Part shown: piece by piece, positions 55,475 to 61,451 of the stretch
How the letters are laid out: the number at the start of each line of letters is the position of its first letter
How positions within the stretch are numbered: the first letter of the stretch is position 1
Assembly: GCF_900312815.1 (NCBI RefSeq)
Contig: NZ_OMPE01000007.1
Span: 611,424-675,423 of the forward strand
Length of the DNA stretch: 64,000 bases
DNA from: Aquimarina sp. AU474
GTDB taxonomy: Bacteria > Bacteroidota > Bacteroidia > Flavobacteriales > Flavobacteriaceae
Direction: 5' to 3'
Position numbers and translations under genes: made by a program
Notes under the pieces: generated by a model
Told to the model about the DNA's origin: nothing
The model's database searches: none
Seen by the model: the letters and a program-made list of their open reading frames with translations, nothing else

Positions 55475-56215
55475 ATGAAAAGATTTTCTTTCATACTACT
55501 TACTGCATTATTTCTAATCAACTGTAGTTCTCCCAAAAAAAAGGGAAACGTTATCATATCTGGTGATATCAAAGGATTAAAGAAGGGAGTGCTATACCTT
55601 CAAAAAATACAAGATACCGTATTGGTTAATGTTGATTCTATAACCATTGATGGAAATTCAGAATTTATACTTCAATCTAATGTTGAAGAACCAGAAATTC
55701 ATTATTTATACCTAGATAAAGATGATGGTGCGCAATATAATGATCGTATTGATTTCTTTGCAGAACCTGGTGAGATTACTATTACAACTTCTTTGATTGA
55801 TTTTGAAAAAGATGTGAAAATTGTAGGAGGTAAAAATCAAACGAAATTTCAGGAATATAAAAAAATGTTGCAGCGCTTTAATGAACGAAATCTTAGACTT
55901 ATGAAAGAAGATTTTGAAGCCAGTAAGCAAAATGACGATGAGAAATTAATCGAAAATGATAAAGCGTATAAGAAACTATTACGCCAAAAGTATTTGTACA
56001 CGATAAATTTCGCTATATATAATAAGAAATTAGAAGTTGCTCCTTATATTACTTTAAGTGAAGTGTATGATGCCAACTTAAAATATTTGGATACAGTAGC
56101 CAAATCACTAAGTCCTCGTGTAAAAAAATCATTGTATGGTAAACAACTTATAGCGTACGTAAAGGAACGAAAAACTAAAGAGGAAGCTACTAAAAAAAAT
56201 GATTCAATTAATTAG
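55475..56215 (+). CDS. DUF4369-like lipoprotein
   Basis: This 246-residue protein has a lipobox (LFLINC, Cys17) followed by SSPKKKG. The beta-rich part (about 25-120) has ISGDIKGLKKGVLYLQK, which fits DUF4369, a domain found at the N-terminus of TlpA-like thioredoxin lipoproteins. Here the thioredoxin domain is missing and a helical, charged C-terminus takes its place (about 125-246, with many Lys and Glu). It lies 58 bases after the DUF819 gene. Function is unknown. Confidence 0.82.
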   Translation: MKRFSFILLTALFLINCSSPKKKGNVIISGDIKGLKKGVLYLQKIQDTVLVNVDSITIDGNSEFILQSNVEEPEIHYLYLDKDDGAQYNDRIDFFAEPGEITITTSLIDFEKDVKIVGGKNQTKFQEYKKMLQRFNERNLRLMKEDFEASKQNDDEKLIENDKAYKKLLRQKYLYTINFAIYNKKLEVAPYITLSEVYDANLKYLDTVAKSLSPRVKKSLYGKQLIAYVKERKTKEEATKKNDSIN

Positions 56216-56239
56216 TTGAATTAGACAGAATTTAAACTT

Positions 56240-56282
56240 AACACAAAAGGCATTCATTTTTTTAATGAATGCCTTTTGTGTT
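56240..56282 (+). terminator. Terminator after the DUF4369 lipoprotein gene
   Basis: A 19-bp perfect stem (56240-56258 and 56264-56282) with a TTTTT loop, starting AACACAAAAGG. It lies 25 bases past the stop. Confidence 0.85.
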
Positions 56283-56350
56283 ATAATACGATTGATTCTT
56301 AATTGTTTTAATTCTATACAGCAATAACTACTTGCTTTTAAGAAACAAAA

Positions 56351-56378
56351 AAAGCTCTGAATTTTCATTCAGAGCTTT
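56351..56378 (-). terminator. Terminator after tRNA-Thr
   Basis: AAAGCTCTGAAT (56351-56362) pairs with ATTCAGAGCTTT (56367-56378). On the minus strand the stem is followed by TTTTTTTGTTT, just downstream of the tRNA. Confidence 0.85.
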
Positions 56379-56385
56379 ACAAAAG

Positions 56386-56459
56386 AGCCGATAGAGGGAC
56401 TCGAACCCACGACCTGCTGATTACAAATCAGCTGCTCTAGCCAGCTGAGCTATATCGGC
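56386..56459 (-). tRNA. tRNA-Thr, anticodon UGU
   Basis: A 74-base cloverleaf on the minus strand. Acceptor GCCGATA pairs with TATCGGC, with T as discriminator base. The D-arm holds GCTCAGCTGG, and the anticodon loop reads TTTGTAA between GCTGA and TCAGC, so the anticodon is TGT. The T-arm has GTGGG-TTCGAGT-CCCTC. No CCA is encoded. Confidence 0.96.
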
Positions 56460-56520
56460 GCAAAAGCGGTTGCAAATATAATTTCTACAATCATATTTAC
56501 AAATACTTTTTAAAAAAAAA

Positions 56521-56787
56521 TTACAAAGCGTTTACTTTATCTACCAAAGCTTTTGCTGTTGTCTCTAAATCAGTACGAATAGCTTTAAAATGTTTAGAAT
56601 AACTTTCTACATTTCGTTCATTTACTCTTTCTATAAAACCATCAAAAGAAGTTATTGCCTCGTCAATTATTGCTTCTCCGGCTTTGTTATCCTTTCCAGG
56701 GTTATCTAGTTCCCACACATATACTTCTTCAATAATATCTCCTAATACGTAGTTGATATCCTTTTTAAGGTTTCTTTTATTTGCCAT
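56521..56787 (-). CDS. Small helical protein of unknown function, conserved in Flavobacteria
   Basis: This 88-residue protein opens with a basic stretch (ANKRNLKKDINYVLGDIIEE) and is wholly alpha-helical and charged, with an AITSFDGFIERVNERNVESY middle and a LETTAKALVDKVNAL end. I know no function for it. A TAATTTTG promoter box is at 56805-56812. It lies between the tRNA gene and the peroxiredoxin gene. Confidence 0.75.
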   Translation of the reverse strand: MANKRNLKKDINYVLGDIIEEVYVWELDNPGKDNKAGEAIIDEAITSFDGFIERVNERNVESYSKHFKAIRTDLETTAKALVDKVNAL

Positions 56788-56804
56788 ATCATTTTTATTT
56801 TATA

Positions 56805-56812
56805 CAAAATTA
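56805..56812 (-). promoter_or_regulatory. -7 box for the small helical protein gene
   Basis: The minus strand reads TAATTTTG, an exact TAnnTTTG match, 18 bases 5' of the ATG at 56787. It lies just past the stop of the upstream operon. Confidence 0.55.
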
Positions 56813-56822
56813 CTATTTTCCA

Positions 56823-57284
56823 TTAAATTGCGATCAATTCTTTCATTTTAGTCATCGCTTCTGTTAAATGCTTTGAAGCATTCATGTTATTAAATTTTAA
56901 TCTAACAATCCCTTCTTTGTCAACAACATACGTTTCTCTTCCTGGTAACAACCCTAAGAGGTTTGACTTTACTCCAAAAAGTTTTCTAAGTTTACCCGCA
57001 GTATCAGATAAGAAAATAAACGGGAGCCTGTACTTATTTTTAAATTTCATGTGAGAAGAAACACTATCAGAACTTATGCCTATAACTTCGGCTCCCAATG
57101 ATTTAAAGTCTTCATAACTATCCCTAAAGTCACATGCTTCTTTAGTACAACCTGGAGTGAAATTTTTTGGATAAAAAAATATTACTAATGGCAGCGTTCC
57201 AACTAATGTTTTGCTATCAAAATCTTCTCCGCTATCTTTTTTAGCAACAAAATGAGGTAACGTATCTCCTACCTGTAAAGCCAT
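56823..57284 (-). CDS. bcp: Peroxiredoxin of the BCP/PrxQ type
   Basis: This 153-residue protein has peroxidatic Cys46 in FTPGCTKEAC and resolving Cys51 five residues later, the two-Cys alpha-PrxQ pattern. The catalytic Pro/Thr lie in the same motif. GISSDSVSSHMKFKNKYRLP is the BCP-like central block. It reduces hydroperoxides in the cytoplasm. It lies two bases after the pterin synthase gene, in the idi operon. Confidence 0.94.
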   Translation of the reverse strand: MALQVGDTLPHFVAKKDSGEDFDSKTLVGTLPLVIFFYPKNFTPGCTKEACDFRDSYEDFKSLGAEVIGISSDSVSSHMKFKNKYRLPFIFLSDTAGKLRKLFGVKSNLLGLLPGRETYVVDKEGIVRLKFNNMNASKHLTEAMTKMKELIAI

Positions 57285-57286
57285 AC

Positions 57287-57697
57287 TTATTCTCCTTTAT
57301 AAATAACAAAATTACGAGGAGTTTCATATAATGTAACCTCAAGATCATAATCCATATTAATCTTATTGCGAAGTTTTTTCCATATAACAACTGCTATATT
57401 CTCTACTGTGGGATTTAAATCCATGAATTCTTCAACTTCTTCATTAAGATTTTTATGATCCAGATAATCTTCAACTTCAGTCTTAATATACTCCTTTAAG
57501 ATTTTAAGATCCATCAAATATCCTGTTTCGGGATCTATATCTCCAATTACACTAACAATAAGATCATAATTATGCCCGTGATATTTGGGGTTGCTACATT
57601 TACCAAATATCTGAAGGTTTTTCTCATCACTCCAGTCTTTACGATATAATCTATGGGCTGCATTAAAATGTGCTTTTCTACAGGCTTTAATTCTCAT
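57287..57697 (-). CDS. 6-pyruvoyl-tetrahydropterin synthase / QueD family, PTPS-II-type motif
   Basis: This 136-residue protein has zinc ligands in KAHFNAAH (His10/His15) and YHGHNY (His40/His42). The catalytic Cys34 is in KCSNPKYHGH, a Cys-x5-His-Gly-His spacing. That spacing, and the DPETGYLMDLKILKEYI and LDHKNLNEEV blocks, match the biopterin-type synthase. QueD of queuosine synthesis normally has Cys-x3-His-Gly-His. It may make 6-pyruvoyl-tetrahydropterin or carboxy-tetrahydropterin; the product is not settled by sequence alone. It is in an operon with idi (four-base overlap) and bcp. Confidence 0.88.
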   Translation of the reverse strand: MRIKACRKAHFNAAHRLYRKDWSDEKNLQIFGKCSNPKYHGHNYDLIVSVIGDIDPETGYLMDLKILKEYIKTEVEDYLDHKNLNEEVEEFMDLNPTVENIAVVIWKKLRNKINMDYDLEVTLYETPRNFVIYKGE

Positions 57698-58212
57698 ATT
57701 GTAATATGTGCATAAAATTTATCGAAAATGATTTTAAACCATTCTGTATATAGCTCAGGTTGTGCAGAAATATCACTCCGAACTTCTTCTAAAGGCATCC
57801 ATTTCCAATCTGCTACTTCATCAACATTGATTACAGGATCCTGCTCATAAGTACCTAGTAACACATGATCATACTCATGTTCTGTAAGGCCATTATCAAA
57901 GGGAGCTTTATAGATAAACGAAACAGAGTCTTTTAATGATGTTACAAACCCCATTTCTTCTTGCAATCTTCGAGTTCCTGCTTCAACATTAGTCTCACCA
58001 TCTCTTTGATGACTACAGCATGTATTGGTCCACAGACCTGGTGAATGATATTTATGATGAGCTCTTTGTTGCAGCATTAATTCATTCTTTCTATTCAAAA
58101 CGAATACTGAAAAAGCTCTATGTAAGACTGCCTTTTGATGTGCCTCTAACTTAGGCATTAAACCTATTTGCTCATCATTTTCATTAACTAAAATTACTCT
58201 TTCTTCTTCCAT
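57694..58212 (-). CDS. idi: Isopentenyl-diphosphate delta-isomerase, type 1
   Basis: This 172-residue Nudix-type protein has LHRAFSVFVLN, LQQRAHHKYHSPGLWTNTCC (Cys and His of the metal site), EAGTRRLQEEMGF (the Nudix-like helix) and the EYDHVLLG Glu region. It interconverts isopentenyl and dimethylallyl diphosphate for isoprenoids, including menaquinone. It is first in an operon with the pterin synthase and the peroxiredoxin. Confidence 0.95.
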   Translation of the reverse strand: MEEERVILVNENDEQIGLMPKLEAHQKAVLHRAFSVFVLNRKNELMLQQRAHHKYHSPGLWTNTCCSHQRDGETNVEAGTRRLQEEMGFVTSLKDSVSFIYKAPFDNGLTEHEYDHVLLGTYEQDPVINVDEVADWKWMPLEEVRSDISAQPELYTEWFKIIFDKFYAHITI

Positions 58213-58227
58213 TATTTAGTATTGGGT

Positions 58228-58235
58228 CAAAATTA
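58228..58235 (-). promoter_or_regulatory. -7 box for the idi operon
   Basis: The minus strand reads TAATTTTG, an exact TAnnTTTG match, 16 bases 5' of the idi ATG. Confidence 0.6.
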
Positions 58236-58396
58236 CAAAAACACTCTAGTAATTGAACTATAAGTAATCTTGTTTTTTAAGGTTATATGCCCTTAAATAA
58301 GAAACAGTAAATACGTTCAATTATTTTAGCACATAACTCTAAAACATGTAAATGTGTTGTATTTTATTGAATCAATATAGCTATTTTGATTTAATA

Positions 58397-58426
58397 AAAA
58401 AACACCTTACAAGTAAGGTGTTTTTT
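58397..58426. terminator. Terminator after the PorE-like gene
   Basis: AAAAAACACCTTAC (58397-58410) pairs with GTAAGGTGTTTTTT (58413-58426), loop AA. It lies 25 bases past the stop at 58451 on the minus strand. Confidence 0.9.
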
Positions 58427-58450
58427 AAATATTTATAATTGTTAAGACTA

Positions 58451-60412
58451 TTACTTTATTATTATAAACTCACTACGTCTATTTAATTGATAATCATCTT
58501 TACTACAGTTAGAACCATTACCACAGTCATTAACTGATTCTGTTTCTCCAAAACCTTTTCCTGTCAATCGATCAGATGCAACACCTTTCTCAACCATATA
58601 GGCAACGGTAGATTTTGCTCTCCTCTCAGACAATTGCATATTGTATGCATCATCCCCATGACTATCGGTATGCGATCTTACCTCAATTTTCATTTTCGGA
58701 TATTCATTCATCACTTCAATCACCTTCGCTAGTTCTATACTAGCATCTTCTCTTATATAAGATTGATCAAAATCAAAATAAATAGGTTTAAGTGCTAATA
58801 CTTTTGCAAGATCATCCCCAACCTCGGCAGATTTTATTCTTTTCTCTAGGGCAAGTGGTGTATCTAAGGTCTGTGTTTCGCCTGGAGTATTTACTAGTTT
58901 TTCTAAAGTAACATATTCGTCTTTTTCTGCTCTAACAAAATATTTTGATCCGCATTTTAACTTCTCAAAAATATACTTTCCATCTTCGCCGACTACTATA
59001 CTCTCCACCACATTATTACTACTATCATATACCGAAATCTTAGTACCTGGCAATAACTCACTTGTATCCTTATCGGTTGTAAGGCCCGAAATTTCAATCT
59101 CACAAAAACTTCTTAGATCTTCTAACTGCAAGAAACTATAGATATCATCGCTACCTCTACCTCCATCTCGATTTGAAGAAAAATATCCTCTTTTTGAACC
59201 ATTGTCCACAATAAAAGCAAAGTCATCTTGTGGGCTATTTACTGGTTTACCCACATTTACAACTAATTTTTCTTCATCAGTTTGTGGGTCAAGATTTGTA
59301 ACATAAACATCTAAACCTCCCAAACCAATATGGCCATTAGAAGCAAAATACAAGTCTCCATTATCACTGATAAAAGGAAAAGTTTCTTTTCCTTCAGTAT
59401 TTATTCTTTCTCCAAGGTTTTGAGGTTCTCCAAAGCTTCCATCTCCATTAATTGCTATTTTGTACAAATCCGAATCCCCTTGTCCTCCTGGCATATCAGA
59501 AGAAAAATATAACGTTTTTCCATCTGTGCTTAATGCTGGATGAGCAGTAGAATATTCATCACTATTAAATGATAGGTTTTGTGGAGTAGTCCAACCACCT
59601 TGACTATTCTTATAAGATCGGTAAATCTGTAATTTATTTGTTCCTTTTTTATCTCTACCAATCTTTCTTTTTATAAAATTATTTCTCGTAAAATACACTG
59701 TTCTTCCATCTTTTGAAAAAATCGGTGTAGACTCATGAAATTTTGAATTTATTGTACTATTAAATTTTTGGATTTCGGATAACTCACCATTTGTAGGATT
59801 ATATTCAGCCTGAAATAAATCTAAAAATGCCTCATTATTCCATTGGTGCAGTGTTTTTTTGAACATCAGTGTATCTCTTGAAGAAGAAAATACTACAAAT
59901 CGTCCAAAAAAGGCAGTTCCAAAATCGGTAAAAGAAGAATTTATCGAAGAGTTTTCTATTTCAAATCTTCCAGATTGAAAATCAATTCTTTCTAGATAAT
60001 CAGGCTCATCATTATATAATTTTACTCTTTGATCCTGATCCGCTAATTGCGTAAATTTTTCCATATATTGATCAGCTTCATCATAACGTTCAGCCGACTT
60101 TAAAGTCTGTGCATATCTGAAATAATATTCAGGTTCTATTTCTTTAGGGTAAGTATCGATCAATTCTTTATACCATTTCTGCGCATCTTCAAACTGACTA
60201 TTAAAATAATAACTGTTTGCTAAATTTTTTAGTAGATCGGCATCCTTATAGCCTTTTTTAATGATCTTTAAATACGTTTCTTGAGCATCAATATATTCGT
60301 ATCTGTTATATTGATCTTCTGCTTTTCCGAGTTTTTTCTCTTGACCGATAAGAGTCTGTCCAAATAAAAGAATTAAAAAAACTAATCCTATTTTACGTAA
60401 ATATTTACCCAT
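58451..60412 (-). CDS. PorE-like outer membrane protein: TPR, WD40-like and OmpA domains
   Basis: This 653-residue protein has a signal peptide (about 1-22). TPR repeats (about 25-125, LLKNLANSYYFNSQFEDAQ) are followed by PD40/WD40-like propeller repeats (about 150-420, with STPIFSKDGRTVYFTRN, HPALSTDGKTLYFSSD and SPQDDFAFIVDNG). A carboxypeptidase-regulatory-like domain (about 435-525) precedes an OmpA domain (about 540-653, IYFDFDQSYIREDA, VRSHTDSHGDDAYN, LSERRAKSTVAYM). This order is that of PorE/OmpA proteins of the T9SS and gliding system. It is 32 bases after the PorP/SprF gene. Confidence 0.92.
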   Translation of the reverse strand: MGKYLRKIGLVFLILLFGQTLIGQEKKLGKAEDQYNRYEYIDAQETYLKIIKKGYKDADLLKNLANSYYFNSQFEDAQKWYKELIDTYPKEIEPEYYFRYAQTLKSAERYDEADQYMEKFTQLADQDQRVKLYNDEPDYLERIDFQSGRFEIENSSINSSFTDFGTAFFGRFVVFSSSRDTLMFKKTLHQWNNEAFLDLFQAEYNPTNGELSEIQKFNSTINSKFHESTPIFSKDGRTVYFTRNNFIKRKIGRDKKGTNKLQIYRSYKNSQGGWTTPQNLSFNSDEYSTAHPALSTDGKTLYFSSDMPGGQGDSDLYKIAINGDGSFGEPQNLGERINTEGKETFPFISDNGDLYFASNGHIGLGGLDVYVTNLDPQTDEEKLVVNVGKPVNSPQDDFAFIVDNGSKRGYFSSNRDGGRGSDDIYSFLQLEDLRSFCEIEISGLTTDKDTSELLPGTKISVYDSSNNVVESIVVGEDGKYIFEKLKCGSKYFVRAEKDEYVTLEKLVNTPGETQTLDTPLALEKRIKSAEVGDDLAKVLALKPIYFDFDQSYIREDASIELAKVIEVMNEYPKMKIEVRSHTDSHGDDAYNMQLSERRAKSTVAYMVEKGVASDRLTGKGFGETESVNDCGNGSNCSKDDYQLNRRSEFIIIK

Positions 60413-60444
60413 GTTTTAATACTAATTTTTTTATTAGTTGGTTA

Positions 60445-61401
60445 TTAAAAGAAACGTGGTGTTAGCATTCGGTTATACTTCTTAAATAATTCAAAACGTA
60501 GCATAACTTCATAACTTCCGTCATTAAATTGTGTTTGTCCTAATTGAGTAGTCTCTCTATCATACGAAAAACCAAGCATCATAGAGTCTGATATTTGAAA
60601 ACCTATAGTACCTGTTACTGCAGCGCTCCAACGATAGGCTACTCCTAGAGTAAGTTTCTGATATAGTAAAAAATTTGCAGAAAGATCTACTTGCAAAGGA
60701 GCTCCCAAAACAAGCTTACTTAATAATGCAGGTTTAAACTTTAAATCATCATTTATATCAAAAACATGACCAGCGATAAGGTAATAATTTATACGCTCTT
60801 CTGCTAAAAAACTTACAGCATTACTATTCGCGTCTGTAGTACTTTCATCAAAGTGATTCGTTTCCAACAAATTAGGCGCACTTAAACCTACATAAAAACG
60901 ATTGGTATGATAATATACTCCAACACCAACATTAGGGCTAAATTTGTTATCAATATTATTCTCAAATAAAGCATCGTTACTATTAAATTGAGTTAATCGT
61001 TGAAAATCAACATTCAATAAATGACCACCTGCCTTTAATCCAAAACTTAATTTACCATACTCAGATGTAGGTATTGTATATGAGAAATCTATATCCAAAT
61101 AAGTTTCATCGGTTGGTCCTATTTCATCATTCACAATAGATAAACCTAAACCTAATCTTTCACTGGTTCCTAAAGGTGTATTAAGTGTTAAGGTTTGAGT
61201 TCTAGGCGCACCATCTAAGCCTACCCATTGACTACGATGAAGGCCCATTATACTCATCACTCCACGGCTACCAGCGTATGCGGGGTTTACCGTAATAGTA
61301 TTATACATATATTGCGTATACTGTGCATCCTGTTGCGCATGTCCTTGAAAGGAGAAAAACCCGAACACTCCTAGCATAAATATAATTAGTAGTCTATTCA
61401 T
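60445..61401 (-). CDS. PorP/SprF family type IX secretion protein
   Basis: This protein of about 318 residues has a signal peptide (RLLIIFMLGVFGFFSFQGHA) and the PorP/SprF block QDAQYTQYMYNTITVNPAYA followed by AGSRG. LGLGLSIVNDEIGPTDET and the C-terminal strands up to FELFKKYNRMLTPRFF continue the family pattern. It is a predicted outer membrane barrel. A TTG start at 61431 is possible, but the ATG at 61401 gives a normal signal peptide and a promoter box lies just upstream. Such genes typically lie between a type-B adhesin and a PorE-like protein, as here, and would help secrete or hold that adhesin. Confidence 0.92.
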   Translation of the reverse strand: MNRLLIIFMLGVFGFFSFQGHAQQDAQYTQYMYNTITVNPAYAGSRGVMSIMGLHRSQWVGLDGAPRTQTLTLNTPLGTSERLGLGLSIVNDEIGPTDETYLDIDFSYTIPTSEYGKLSFGLKAGGHLLNVDFQRLTQFNSNDALFENNIDNKFSPNVGVGVYYHTNRFYVGLSAPNLLETNHFDESTTDANSNAVSFLAEERINYYLIAGHVFDINDDLKFKPALLSKLVLGAPLQVDLSANFLLYQKLTLGVAYRWSAAVTGTIGFQISDSMMLGFSYDRETTQLGQTQFNDGSYEVMLRFELFKKYNRMLTPRFF

Positions 61402-61428
61402 TCGTATTTTATTTGATTTAGGGAATAA

Positions 61429-61436
61429 CAAATATA
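61429..61436 (-). promoter_or_regulatory. -7 box for the PorP/SprF gene
   Basis: The minus strand reads TATATTTG, 28 bases 5' of the ATG at 61401, and lies 16 bases past the adhesin stop. It could give PorP/PorE expression apart from the adhesin. Confidence 0.55.
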
Positions 61437-61451
61437 AACTATTCCAAATAA

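Noticed and set aside
61429..61431. TTG as the start of the PorP/SprF gene
   Set aside because: The ATG at 61401 gives the usual signal peptide, and the TTG overlaps the promoter box.
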